The notes below the pieces were generated by a model. That model searched no databases. It saw only the letters and a list, made by a program, of their open reading frames with translations, and was not told the origin of the DNA. This document shows positions 1 through 8,688 of a DNA stretch of 64,000 bases, one piece after another (the stretch's first letter is position 1; each line of letters starts with the position of its first letter). The stretch is from Cupriavidus numazuensis (GTDB lineage: Bacteria > Pseudomonadota > Gammaproteobacteria > Burkholderiales > Burkholderiaceae), in the NCBI RefSeq assembly GCF_905397435.1, contig NZ_CAJPVI010000017.1, positions 86,362 to 150,361 of the forward strand, written 5' to 3'. The translations under genes were made by a program, and so were the position numbers.

Positions 1-630
1 AAGACCGACCCGGACAAGGGCGCGAAGGGTGTGTCGATCGTCGTGGTTGAGACGGAAAACCTGCCGGGCTTCCGCCGCGGCCGCATCCTGGAAAAGATCG
101 GCCAGAAGGGGCAGGACACGGCAGAGCTGTTCTTCGACGACGTGCGCGTGCCCTGCTCGAACCTGCTGGGCACGGAGGAAGGCAAAGGCTTCTACCAGCT
201 CATGCAGCAGCTTCCGCAGGAGCGCATGATCATCGCGCTGGGCGCGCTGTCCGCCATGGAGCGCGCGGTGGAACTGACCGCCGACTACGTGCGCGAACGC
301 AAGGTGTTCGGCGCGACGCTGCTCGACATGCAGAACACGCGCTTCACGCTGGCCGAGTGCAAGACCAAGGCGGTCATCGCCGGGGCCTTTGTCGACGACT
401 GCATGGCCAAGGTCCTGCGCGACGAGCTCGATCCCGAGACCGCCGCCATGGCCAAGTGGTGGGGCACGCAGACGAGCTGCGAAATCATCGACGAATGCCT
501 GCAGCTTCACGGCGGCTACGGCTACATGATGGAGTACCCGATCGCGCGCATGTACGTGAATGCTCGCGTGGGCAAGATCTACGGCGGCTCGAACGAGATC
601 ATGAAGGAGATCATCGCGCGCACGCTCTGA
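1..630 (+). CDS. acyl-CoA dehydrogenase, C-terminal part (5' end outside window)
   Basis: The frame is open from base 1, so the gene begins before the window; 209 residues are visible. It is the C-terminal half of an FAD-dependent acyl-CoA dehydrogenase, which introduces an alpha,beta double bond into acyl-CoA and passes electrons to ETF. Visible family features are the beta-domain stretch ending in FFDDVRVP, the segment LHGGYGYMMEYPIARMY and the FAD-contacting end YGGSNEIMKEIIART. The Bug receptor gene follows after 101 bases in the same direction, so it may belong to the same catabolic unit. Substrate specificity cannot be read from this part. Confidence 0.92.
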   Translation, partial: KTDPDKGAKGVSIVVVETENLPGFRRGRILEKIGQKGQDTAELFFDDVRVPCSNLLGTEEGKGFYQLMQQLPQERMIIALGALSAMERAVELTADYVRERKVFGATLLDMQNTRFTLAECKTKAVIAGAFVDDCMAKVLRDELDPETAAMAKWWGTQTSCEIIDECLQLHGGYGYMMEYPIARMYVNARVGKIYGGSNEIMKEIIARTL

Positions 631-731
631 TATCAGCAGCACCGCAGGACCGTGGCTGCATGACCAGGCCCGCCAGAGGCCGGCTGCAGCCGCTAATCAG
701 CCAGAACCAATGACAAAGTGGAGACAGCAAG

Positions 732-1733
732 ATGCAGCAGCAAAGGCGAAAGGTTTTGCAGCAGTTGGGGTTCGGTTTGGCAGGCGCGGCATTCGGAGGC
801 ATCGGCCTCAATGCCAGGGCGCAGGCCAATGCGGCCGGGTTCCCTTCGCGCGCGGTGCGCGTGGTGTACCCGTACCAGGCGGGCGGTACCGGCGACGTGG
901 TCGCGAGGCAGATTGCCGAGGGCCTTGCCAAGGCGTGGGGCAAGCCGGTCATCGTTGACAACCGGCCCGGCGCCGGCGGCATGATCGGTGCCGACATGGT
1001 CGCTAAGGCCGATCCGGACGGCCATACGCTGCTGCTGACGCTGACCGGCATGGTGCAGGCGCCAAGCCTGTACAGCAAGGCGCCGTACAACCCGGTGCGC
1101 GATTTCGCTCCGGTCTCTGAGCTTGCCACGTCGAACCTTGCGCTGGTGGTGCAGCCCTCGCTGGGCGTGAACAGCGTGAAGCAGCTGATCGAATACATCG
1201 GCAAGCAGGGGAAGCCGCTGGCCTATGGCTCCTATGGCCTGGGTTCGAGCGGCCATCTGCAGATGGAAATCTTCGGACGCAACGCGAAAGTGGCGCTCAC
1301 GCATGTGCCTTACAAGGGCGAGGCGCCAATGATCAACGACCTGCTGGGCGGGCAGCTTCCGGCCGGCATGATCGCCGCGGTCAGTGCGCGCCAGCATGTC
1401 GCCGCTGGCAAGTTGCGGGTGCTCGCTGTCGCCGGCGCGGCGCGTTCGCCGATGCTGCCTGACGTGCCGACGTTTTCCGAAGCTGGCGTGCGTGGGCTCG
1501 AGCGGCAGGGATGGGTGGGCATGTTCGCGCCCGCCGCGACGCCGCGTGCCATCGTGGAAAAGGTGTCGGCCGACGTCAACCGCACGCTGACCAACCCCGA
1601 TTTCCGCGCGCGCATGGTCGATCTTGGGATCGTGCTCAAGGGCAGCACGCCATCGGCCTTCTCCGAAGTCGTCAAGGCCGAACAGGCCTACTGGGCCGAA
1701 GCGATCCGGGCTTCCGACATCCGTCTCGACTGA
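732..1733 (+). CDS. Bug/TctC-family periplasmic solute receptor
   Basis: This 333-residue protein belongs to the tripartite tricarboxylate receptor (Bug) family, which binds carboxylates or amides in the periplasm. Its N-terminus (QRRKVLQQ followed by a hydrophobic run and NARAQA) is a signal peptide with a twin-arginine flavour. The mature part shows the family's YQAGGTGDVVAR loop near residue 55 and VDNRPGAGGMIGADMVAKA soon after. The start at 732 follows a GGAGACAGCAAG ribosome binding site. No TctA/TctB membrane partners are nearby, as is usual for the many orphan receptors of beta-proteobacteria. It leads a gene set for an oxygenase, an aldehyde dehydrogenase and an alcohol oxidase, so it probably binds that pathway's substrate. 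Confidence 0.93.
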   Translation: MQQQRRKVLQQLGFGLAGAAFGGIGLNARAQANAAGFPSRAVRVVYPYQAGGTGDVVARQIAEGLAKAWGKPVIVDNRPGAGGMIGADMVAKADPDGHTLLLTLTGMVQAPSLYSKAPYNPVRDFAPVSELATSNLALVVQPSLGVNSVKQLIEYIGKQGKPLAYGSYGLGSSGHLQMEIFGRNAKVALTHVPYKGEAPMINDLLGGQLPAGMIAAVSARQHVAAGKLRVLAVAGAARSPMLPDVPTFSEAGVRGLERQGWVGMFAPAATPRAIVEKVSADVNRTLTNPDFRARMVDLGIVLKGSTPSAFSEVVKAEQAYWAEAIRASDIRLD

Positions 1734-1760
1734 CGCGCGCGAGAACACGCTGCGAACCGC

Positions 1761-1793
1761 CGTGGGGGGGGCGGGCGCGCCCCCCCCCCCACG
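1761..1793 (+). repeat. GC hairpin between Bug receptor and dioxygenase genes
   Basis: CGT followed by eight G (1761-1771) faces a run of eleven C and ACG (1780-1793), with a short GC loop. It can form an extremely stable stem just before the ribosome binding site of the TauD-like gene. No T-run follows, so it is more likely an RNA-processing or attenuation element than a simple terminator. Confidence 0.6.
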
Positions 1794-1820
1794 ACCCTGT
1801 ACCTTATGCGAGGAGACAAT

Positions 1821-2735
1821 ATGATCCATAGCAACGCTGCCGTTCAACTGAAGGATGCATCCGCCGCACCGGAAACGGCTGGCTACCAGGGCTTCACCAT
1901 TACCCGCATGACGCCCACGATTGGCGTCGAGGTCGACGGGATCGACCTGCGATCGCCGCTGGACGACGCCACCGTCGCCTCGCTGCGCCAGGCGCTGGTG
2001 CGCCACAAGGTGCTGTTCTTCCGCGACCAGGACATCACGCCGGCCCAGCACGTCCAGCTTGCGCGCCGCTTTGGCGAACTCGAAGTCCATCCTGTATTTG
2101 CGCATCACGAGGACCATCCCGAACTGGTGCTGCTCGGCGGAAACAAGGACATGCGCGGCCGCGAGAACATCTACCACTCCGACGTCTCGTGGCGCGAGGT
2201 GCCATCGATGGCGTCGATGCTGCGCTGCGTGGAATGCCCCGACGCCGGCGGCGACACGATCTGGGTCGATATGGCACGTGCCTACGCGGCCCTGCCCGAC
2301 GCCGTCAAGGAGCGGATCGATGGACTCTATGCGGTCCACGACATCATGCCCGGCTTCGGCGCGCGGATGACTCCGGAGGAACGTGAGGTCAACCGCAAGA
2401 AATTCCCTGCCGTCACGCACCCGGTCGTACGCACGCACCCCGAGAGCGGCGAAAGGATCCTCTACGTCAATGAAGGGTTCGTCACGCATCTCGCGAACTT
2501 CGGCGAGAAGGCGCAGTTCCGCGTGGGCTTCGATTTCCGCTATGGCGAACTCGATCTGCTGCAGTACCTGTACCGCCAGGCCGCCGTGCCCGAGTACCAG
2601 GTCCGCCTGAAGTGGAGGCCCAACACCATTGCGCTCTGGGATAACCGTTCCACGCAGCACTACGCCGTGCAGGACTATTTCCCCGCGGTACGCCGAATGA
2701 TGCGCGCGACCATCATCGGCGACAAACCTTTCTGA
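1821..2735 (+). CDS. TauD/TfdA-family 2-oxoglutarate-dependent dioxygenase
   Basis: This 304-residue enzyme belongs to the Fe(II)/2-oxoglutarate dioxygenases of the TauD/TfdA type, which hydroxylate a carbon next to a sulfonate, ether or amine and so cleave it. The iron ligands are visible as H119-S-D121 (in YHSDVSW) and H280 (in STQHYAVQDY). An arginine near 291-295 would bind 2-oxoglutarate. The start at 1821 is preferred over an upstream ATG at 1806 because AGGAGACA lies directly in front of it. The gene is followed closely by aldehyde dehydrogenase and GMC oxidase genes, so the dioxygenase product is plausibly an aldehyde or alcohol that they oxidise. The true substrate is not known. Confidence 0.9.
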   Translation: MIHSNAAVQLKDASAAPETAGYQGFTITRMTPTIGVEVDGIDLRSPLDDATVASLRQALVRHKVLFFRDQDITPAQHVQLARRFGELEVHPVFAHHEDHPELVLLGGNKDMRGRENIYHSDVSWREVPSMASMLRCVECPDAGGDTIWVDMARAYAALPDAVKERIDGLYAVHDIMPGFGARMTPEEREVNRKKFPAVTHPVVRTHPESGERILYVNEGFVTHLANFGEKAQFRVGFDFRYGELDLLQYLYRQAAVPEYQVRLKWRPNTIALWDNRSTQHYAVQDYFPAVRRMMRATIIGDKPF

Positions 2736-2764
2736 AGCGCCCCCACTTTCAGGAGCAACGATCG

Positions 2765-4213
2765 ATGCACAATCTCAATACGTTCTATATCGGGGGCGAG
2801 TGGGTGAAGCCCGCTGATGGCGCTACGCTGGCGGACCTCGTCAACCCGGCGACGGAGGCCGTGATCGGCACCATCGCCATGGGCGGTGCCGCCGATGTCG
2901 ACCGCGCCGTGGCGGCCGCGCGCGACGCGTTCGCATCGTGGTCCAGGTCCAGCCGCGAGGAACGCCTGGCGCTGCTGCGCCGCATTGCCGACGGCTACAA
3001 GGCGCGCATCGGCGAGATTGCCGAGGCCATCAGCACGGAGATTGGCGCGCCAATCTGGCTATGCCGTGAATACCAGGCCCCGATGGGTTTGGTACAGATC
3101 CAGGCGGCCATTGCAGCGCTCGAAGCGTTCGAGTTTGTCACGGTCAAGGGCACGACGCAGGTCGTGCGCGAGGCGGTCGGCGTGGCCGCGCTGATCACGC
3201 CGTGGAACTGGCCGGTCAACCAGATTGCCGCCAAGGTGGCGCCGGCCCTGGCGGCCGGTTGCACTGTGGTGCTCAAGCCATCGGAAATCGCGCCGCTCGA
3301 CGCGCGCATCTTTGCGGAGATCGTGCAGGAGGCCTGCCAGGCCACGTCGACGCCCGCAGGCGTGTTCAATATGTTGTTCGGCACGGGGCCGGCGGTCGGC
3401 GCGGCGTTGTCGCGCCATCCCGATGTCGACATGGTGTCCATCACAGGCTCCACGCGCGCCGGCGTGGACGTGGCCATGCAGGCCGCGCCTACGGTGAAGC
3501 GCGTCGCGCAGGAACTTGGCGGCAAGTCGCCCAATGTCATCCTCGATGATGCCGATCTCAAGGCCGCGGTCTCTCAGGGCGTGGTGAGCTGCATGCTGAA
3601 TTCCGGCCAGACCTGCACGGCGCCGACGCGCATGCTGGTGCCGCGCGCGCAATACCAGTTGGCCATCGCGATTGCGCAAGCGACGGTGCAGGCGCTGACC
3701 GTCGGCGAGCCCGGTTCGCCCGACAGCAAGCTCGGACCCAGTTCCAACCGTGCGCAATACGAACGTGTCCAGCGCATGATCGAAGCCGGTATCCGGGAAG
3801 GCGCACGCGTCGTGGCCGGTGGTCCGGGCCGCCCGGAAGGACTTGCGCAGGGCTTCTACAACCGCCCGACGGTATTCGCTGACGTCAGCAACGACATGAC
3901 CATTGCACGCGAGGAGATCTTCGGCCCGGTGCTGTCGATGATTCCCTACGACGACGAAGCCGAGGCAATCCGCATCGCCAACGACACGCCCTACGGGCTT
4001 GCTGCCTATGTCTGGTCGGGCGACCCGGCGCGTGCGCGCCGCGTGGCGGGAGAACTGCGCGCGGGCTCCGTGCAGATCAACGGCGCGAAGATGGATTTCA
4101 GCGCGCCGTTCGGCGGCTACAAGACATCGGGCAATGGCCGCGAGTTCGGCGCGTATGGCCTGGCCGAGTTCCTCGAATACAAGTCGGTCGCCGGCTGTGC
4201 CGTGGTTGCATGA
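2765..4213 (+). CDS. NAD(P)-dependent aldehyde dehydrogenase
   Basis: This 482-residue protein has normal full length for the aldehyde dehydrogenase superfamily and oxidises an aldehyde to the acid with NAD(P)+. The general base Glu250 lies in QELGGKSPN and the nucleophile Cys284 in NSGQTCTAP. The cofactor-binding TPWNWPVNQIA segment and the C-terminal FGGYKTSGNGREFG motif are also present. Its start follows CAGGAGCAACG. It sits 29 bases after the dioxygenase gene and 16 bases before the GMC oxidase gene, consistent with one transcript. It probably removes the aldehyde made by one of these two partners. Confidence 0.94.
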   Translation: MHNLNTFYIGGEWVKPADGATLADLVNPATEAVIGTIAMGGAADVDRAVAAARDAFASWSRSSREERLALLRRIADGYKARIGEIAEAISTEIGAPIWLCREYQAPMGLVQIQAAIAALEAFEFVTVKGTTQVVREAVGVAALITPWNWPVNQIAAKVAPALAAGCTVVLKPSEIAPLDARIFAEIVQEACQATSTPAGVFNMLFGTGPAVGAALSRHPDVDMVSITGSTRAGVDVAMQAAPTVKRVAQELGGKSPNVILDDADLKAAVSQGVVSCMLNSGQTCTAPTRMLVPRAQYQLAIAIAQATVQALTVGEPGSPDSKLGPSSNRAQYERVQRMIEAGIREGARVVAGGPGRPEGLAQGFYNRPTVFADVSNDMTIAREEIFGPVLSMIPYDDEAEAIRIANDTPYGLAAYVWSGDPARARRVAGELRAGSVQINGAKMDFSAPFGGYKTSGNGREFGAYGLAEFLEYKSVAGCAVVA

Positions 4214-4229
4214 AGGAGTGACCGCTTAC

Positions 4230-5870
4230 ATGGAAACGTTTGACTATCTTGTGGTGGGCGCGGGATCGGCAGGCTGCGCCATTGCGGCAAGGCTGGCCGA
4301 GGATCCCGCCGTGACGGTGGCTCTGATCGAGGCGGGTCCGAGCGACCACCACATCAGCGTGTGGATGCCGATCGGCATGGCATCGACCGTGCCGAAGGCC
4401 GGTGCGCGCAACTACGGCTATTACACCGCGCCGCAGGATGCGTTCAATGGCCGTCAGAGCTACCAGCCGCGCGGCAAGGGCCTCGGCGGCAGTTCGTCGA
4501 TCAATGGCATGGTCTATATTCGCGGCCACCGCAACGACTATGACGACTGGGCGCGTCTGGGTTGTACCGGCTGGGGCTACGAAGACGTGCTGCCGTACTT
4601 CCGGCGCAGCGAGCACCACGAGGACTTCAGCGGCCGCGACGACAACCCATGGCACGGTGGCGCGGGCCCGCTGCGCGTCAGCAACCTGCGCTCGCCCAAC
4701 CCATTCTCCAACCGCTTCGTCCAGGCGGCGATCCAGGCTGGCTATGCGGCTAACGGCGACTTCAACGGCGCGCAGCAGGATGGCGCCGGGCTTTACCACG
4801 TCACGCAGCATCGCGGCGAGCGCTGGAACACAGCGCGGGCCTACCTGCACCAGGGCGATGCGGGCGACAAGACCCTGAGTGGCCGCCGCCGCAATCTGTC
4901 GGTGCTGGTCGAGACCGAGGTGCTGCGCATTGACTTTGATGGTACCCGCGCGGCTGGCCTGACCGTCGTGCGCGGCGGCGTCCAACAGAGGCTGGCGGCA
5001 CGGCGCGAAGTCATCGTCAGCGCCGGGGCGTTCAACTCGCCGCAGCTACTGCTCGCGTCGGGCGTGGGGCCTGCGCAGGAACTGCTTGACCTCGGCATCC
5101 GTGTGGTCGCCGACGTGCCCGGCGTGGGCAAGAACCTTCAGGACCATCCAGATGTGATCGTCAACAAGCAGGTGCGGTCGTTCGACCTGTTCGGCCATTC
5201 GCTGCCGGGCTTCGCCAGGCTGTCCATGGAGTTGCTGCGCTATCGGCGCAAGCGTACCGGCATGCCGAGCAGCAACTTCGCCGAAGCGGGCGCTTTTATC
5301 CGGAGCCGGCAGGGACTGGTGGCTCCGGACATCCAGCTTCACTTTGTGCCGGCGCTGCTCAACCATGGCGGCGACAAGAAGAGGCTTGGCCACGGCTATT
5401 CCTGCCACGCCTGCGTGCTGCGACCGCAAAGCCGCGGCGAAGTGCGCCTGCGTTCGGCGGACATGCGCGAGGCGCCGCTGATCGATCCCCGCTTCCTCAG
5501 CGACGAGGAGGATATGGTTGGCATGGTGGCCGGCGTGCGCGCGATCCGCCGGATCTTCGCGCAGCAGGCGCTGGCCAGCGCCGGCGGCCGCGAGTTGTTC
5601 ACCGACGAATTTGGCCCGGGTGAGGGTCACCAGCAAGCCATCGAAGCCTTCGTGCGCGAGCGGACCGACAGCGTCTACCACCCGGTCGGCACCTGCAAGA
5701 TGGGCGTGGATGACATGGCGGTGGTCGATCCCGCCTTGCGTGTACGCGGTGTGCAGGGTCTGCGCGTGGTCGATGCATCGATCATGCCGACGCTGGTGGC
5801 AGGCAACACCAATGCGCCGGCGATCATGATCGCCGAGAAGGCGGCGGACCTGATCCGGGCCGGCGACTAA
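4230..5870 (+). CDS. GMC-family FAD-dependent alcohol oxidoreductase (choline dehydrogenase-like)
   Basis: This 546-residue flavoprotein oxidises an alcohol to an aldehyde. The N-terminal FAD fold reads VVGAGSAGCAIAARLAED. The first GMC signature is GKGLGGSSSINGMVYIRGH, and the catalytic pair His484 (VYHPVGTCKMG) and Asn528 (NTNAPAIMIAEKAA) is intact. The start at 4230 follows GAAGGAGTG. The frame is open further upstream inside the aldehyde dehydrogenase gene, but that extension has no family similarity. Pairing with an aldehyde dehydrogenase recalls BetA/BetB, alkanol and polyether-alcohol pathways. Which one applies here cannot be decided from sequence. Confidence 0.93.
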   Translation: METFDYLVVGAGSAGCAIAARLAEDPAVTVALIEAGPSDHHISVWMPIGMASTVPKAGARNYGYYTAPQDAFNGRQSYQPRGKGLGGSSSINGMVYIRGHRNDYDDWARLGCTGWGYEDVLPYFRRSEHHEDFSGRDDNPWHGGAGPLRVSNLRSPNPFSNRFVQAAIQAGYAANGDFNGAQQDGAGLYHVTQHRGERWNTARAYLHQGDAGDKTLSGRRRNLSVLVETEVLRIDFDGTRAAGLTVVRGGVQQRLAARREVIVSAGAFNSPQLLLASGVGPAQELLDLGIRVVADVPGVGKNLQDHPDVIVNKQVRSFDLFGHSLPGFARLSMELLRYRRKRTGMPSSNFAEAGAFIRSRQGLVAPDIQLHFVPALLNHGGDKKRLGHGYSCHACVLRPQSRGEVRLRSADMREAPLIDPRFLSDEEDMVGMVAGVRAIRRIFAQQALASAGGRELFTDEFGPGEGHQQAIEAFVRERTDSVYHPVGTCKMGVDDMAVVDPALRVRGVQGLRVVDASIMPTLVAGNTNAPAIMIAEKAADLIRAGD

Positions 5871-5968
5871 GGGAACGGCGCTGCAATGGTCGCGCCGGCC
5901 CGCGAGGCTGTGAGGTGCTGCGGGCCGGGGCGTCGGACGCTTCTTCGCGAGAACGTCCGGAGCCGGTT

Positions 5969-6304
5969 TCAGAGATAGGTAGCCACGACCACGTACGCGT
6001 TCGTGGCGCCACGGCGGCCAATCGGCTCCAGCCTCAACTGGGCCGCGCCCACTCGGGCGCTTGTGGGCTTGCCGAGGCCTGCCGCGCGCAACGCCTTGCT
6101 GACCGGGCGCCCCGCCGGTGTCAGGCAGGTGGCGTTGACCCCTTGCGCGTCCGCTTCGAACCCGCACGAGGGCTCGGTGATCGCACCCTGGAACGTGATG
6201 GTGCCGGACTGCGCGGCCGCACCGCCGGCGATACCGGCCGCTACACACAACGATAATCCGACCCGTCGTGCCCATGCCGGCACGCGCCTTTCCCTTCCGT
6301 CCAT
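5969..6304 (-). CDS. small secreted type 1 pilin-like protein
   Basis: This 111-residue protein has a charged start, a hydrophobic export segment (VGLSLCVAAGIAGGAAAQ) and then SGTITFQGAITEPSCGFEA. That segment matches the first strand and first cysteine of FimA-type subunits; a second cysteine (NATCL) could form the usual disulfide. The chain ends in AYVVVATYL, like the last pilin strand. It is much shorter than the usual 150-180 residues. The start at 6304 is chosen because GGAGGGAATCGAT precedes it. No chaperone, usher or other pilin gene is near. It may be an orphan fimbrial-like protein; function unknown. Confidence 0.7.
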   Translation of the reverse strand: MDGRERRVPAWARRVGLSLCVAAGIAGGAAAQSGTITFQGAITEPSCGFEADAQGVNATCLTPAGRPVSKALRAAGLGKPTSARVGAAQLRLEPIGRRGATNAYVVVATYL

Positions 6305-6720
6305 ATCGATTCCCTCCATGGTGGATGCCACGTGACTGTTGCCGTGTGGCGCGGAGCGCGACCGCTGTCAGTGCTCCTGTCGCCAATAGCGGCGTGCCAG
6401 GGCCGGGCTTTAGTAATTCCCTTAAAAATATTGCAGCCTGTTGACTTCTGATGCGGTCCGGCGGCGACGAGTACGGCCGATGGCGCGAAAACGCGATGTT
6501 CGCGCTGAAGCTATTTGGCGCCCGCGGGATAGCTTCGGGCAAGGTCGGTGGCTGCGCTGCAGCGCATTCTTACCGGCCGCGGCGGACTTTCGAGCGCAGC
6601 GGAAGAAGATGCGGGCAGATTCTCGGAAAAGAAGCGTCATCCGCTGTCGGGCTTCATGCGTTGCATGCGGTCCGGCAGCGGATGTGGTGGGACAGGGAAG
6701 GTCGGCGCGAAGCGCGGGAG
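6305..6720. other. non-coding gap between pilin-like gene and serA
   Basis: About 416 bases separate the start of the pilin-like gene from the stop of serA, both on the minus strand. The stretch must hold the promoter of the pilin-like gene; an AT-rich patch near 6410-6430 is the best place for it. Reading frames through the gap show no recognisable protein. No clear terminator or repeat was found. Confidence 0.4.
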
Positions 6721-7923
6721 TTACCGCACCAGCAGCCGCGAACGCACGAAGCCGGCATGCGTTCGCAGCGATTCCATCAGCGCGTCGGACGGCGCGCGGT
6801 CCAGATCCGTGACGACGTAGCCGGTATGGCCGCGCGTCTGCAGATGCTGGCCGTTGATGTTGACGCCATCCTGGGCCAGCAGCGTGTTCAGTGCGGCGAG
6901 CGCGCCCGGAGCATTGCTGTGGATGTTGAGCAGGCGTGCCGGCGCGTGCAGCGGGCCGGGATCGACTTCAGGGAAGTTGACGGCGCCGATGGTGCCGCCG
7001 GTGTTCAGGAAATTCAGCAGCTTGGCGGCGACCTCCGTGCCGATGTTCTCCTGCGCCTCTTCGGTGCTGCCGCCGATGTGCGGCGTCAACAGGACATTCG
7101 GAAGCTGCTGCAGCGGGCTGACGAACGGATCGTTGTTCGTCTTGGGCTCTTCCGGAAACACGTCGATTGCCGCGCCGCCCAGGCGCTTGTCGCGCAGCGC
7201 CGCCGCAAGCGCGTCGATATCCACCACGGTGCCGCGCGATGCGTTGATCAGGATCGCACCCGGCTTGAATTGGGCAAGCACGTGGGCATCGATCATGTTG
7301 CGCGTGCGGGCCGTGGCGGGCACGTGCAGCGTGACCACGTCCGCCTGCGACACGGCTTCTTCGAGCGTGCCGGCGGCGCGCGCCGAGCCGAGCGACAGCC
7401 GGGCCAGCACGTCGTAGTACACCACGCGCATGCCCATCGACTCGGCCAGTACGCCGACCTGAGAGCCGATATTGCCGTAACCGACGATGGCGATGGTCTT
7501 GCCGCGGGCCTCGAACGCGCCGCTGGCGCCCTTGGCCCACTTGCCGGCATGGGCCAGCGCATTCTTTTCCGGGATCTTGCGCAGCAGCATCACGGCCTCG
7601 GACACGACCAGTTCGGCTACCGACCGCGTGTTCGAAAACGGCGCGTTGAAGACCGGGATGCCGGCCGCGGTCGCGGCGTCCAGGTCGACCTGCGAGGTGC
7701 CGATGCAGAAGCAGCCGATGCTGAGCAGGTCGGGCGCGCTGCGGATATCGTCGCCGCGCAGGTGCGTGGCGGAGCGGATACCCACCAGGTCATGGCTTGC
7801 CAGCACCTGGCGCAGTTCGTCGCCGGCGAGCGCGCCGCTGCGGCGCTCGACCTTCAGGCCGGCCTCGCCAAGGCGCGCCGTGGCGCTTGCATGGATGTTT
7901 TCGAGCAGGATCGCAGTCGTCAC
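6721..7923 (-). CDS. serA: D-3-phosphoglycerate dehydrogenase
   Basis: This enzyme oxidises 3-phosphoglycerate to 3-phosphohydroxypyruvate, the first step of serine synthesis. The 400-residue chain follows E. coli SerA closely. It has IGCFCIGTSQVDLDAA, PVFNAPFSNTRSVAELV, the NAD-binding IVGYGNIGSQVG, the active-site INASRGTVVDIDAL and HIGGSTEEAQENIG (catalytic His). It ends in a complete ACT domain for serine feedback (NAPGALAALNTLLAQDGVNI). The GTG start at 7923, after GCGGAAAACTGAAC, fits better than a TTG at 7941 with no ribosome binding site. It stands alone on the minus strand. Confidence 0.95.
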   Translation of the reverse strand: MTTAILLENIHASATARLGEAGLKVERRSGALAGDELRQVLASHDLVGIRSATHLRGDDIRSAPDLLSIGCFCIGTSQVDLDAATAAGIPVFNAPFSNTRSVAELVVSEAVMLLRKIPEKNALAHAGKWAKGASGAFEARGKTIAIVGYGNIGSQVGVLAESMGMRVVYYDVLARLSLGSARAAGTLEEAVSQADVVTLHVPATARTRNMIDAHVLAQFKPGAILINASRGTVVDIDALAAALRDKRLGGAAIDVFPEEPKTNNDPFVSPLQQLPNVLLTPHIGGSTEEAQENIGTEVAAKLLNFLNTGGTIGAVNFPEVDPGPLHAPARLLNIHSNAPGALAALNTLLAQDGVNINGQHLQTRGHTGYVVTDLDRAPSDALMESLRTHAGFVRSRLLVR

Positions 7924-8074
7924 GTTCAGTTTTCCGCGCAATAAGAGGACTAGGAGAGAACAAGGGCGCGCGGGCAGTCTCTGCTGCGGCGCGGCAATGT
8001 CTATTCTGCGCGAAAAAGCTGCCGTGCTCCGGGTGCCCCTTCCGCCAACGTTGGCACCATCGGATCCGCCCGGC

Positions 8075-8596
8075 CTAACGGGAGTGTCCGCGCCGGTCGC
8101 CGCCGAGCGGGTCGACGATGATCATGCTTTGCTGCAGCACGCCGCTGTCGTCGAAGTAGCAGCTGAAATGGGCGGTCTGGTAGCCGTCCTTGTACATCCG
8201 GTAGGTCCAGGCCTCGCGCTTCATCAGCGGGTAATACTGGGTGGGCTCGCGTGGCTTGCCGAAGCGCTCGAGCACATCCTGCTTGGTCCAGGCTCCCACC
8301 TGCGCCTGATAGATTTCAGCTTCCGTCAGCATCTGCCGATAGTTGACGAGCTTGCCGGTCGCGTCAAAGTCCGCGGCATAGACCGTGTGCCCGAGCGGCT
8401 GCCCGGAGTAGAGCCAGCGCGACGTGCCGTTCGGAAACCTGAAGGTGTCTGTGGGCTCGCCGAATGTACTGCGCACCGCACTCTGGTCACTGCCGATCAG
8501 CCGCTGGCCGGTCTGTTCCGGTTGCAGCGCCGAGCAGGCGCTCAGGGTAAGGGTAAGGGCTGCCATGCAAGCCAGGGTGGCCAGGCGGATTCGCAT
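8075..8596 (-). CDS. SmpA/OmlA-like outer-membrane lipoprotein
   Basis: The product is a 173-residue lipoprotein: MRIRLATLACMAALTLTLSA is a signal peptide followed by the lipobox cysteine. The mature chain contains two copies of the small fold seen in SmpA/OmlA/BamE relatives: a segment around RLIGSDQSAVRSTFGEPTD and a second around WTKQDVLERFGKPREPT. The protein should be anchored in the outer membrane facing the periplasm. The second of two adjacent ATGs (8596) is taken as start because GGAG then lies six bases upstream. The gene is on the minus strand downstream of a universal stress gene, separated by 92 bases. A specific role is unknown. Confidence 0.82.
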   Translation of the reverse strand: MRIRLATLACMAALTLTLSACSALQPEQTGQRLIGSDQSAVRSTFGEPTDTFRFPNGTSRWLYSGQPLGHTVYAADFDATGKLVNYRQMLTEAEIYQAQVGAWTKQDVLERFGKPREPTQYYPLMKREAWTYRMYKDGYQTAHFSCYFDDSGVLQQSMIIVDPLGGDRRGHSR

Positions 8597-8688
8597 CATG
8601 GGCTCCGGCGGGGGAATCCCGCATGCCCGGATTGTCCGGCCTGCGGCCCGGCGTGCGCAATAGCGCCGGCTGCGGCGGCGCGACGGAA

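Noticed and set aside
693..2660. 655-codon open frame on the minus strand
   Set aside because: It lies opposite the Bug receptor and TauD-like genes, is rich in Arg/His/Ala and shows no family motifs. It is a GC-rich shadow frame.
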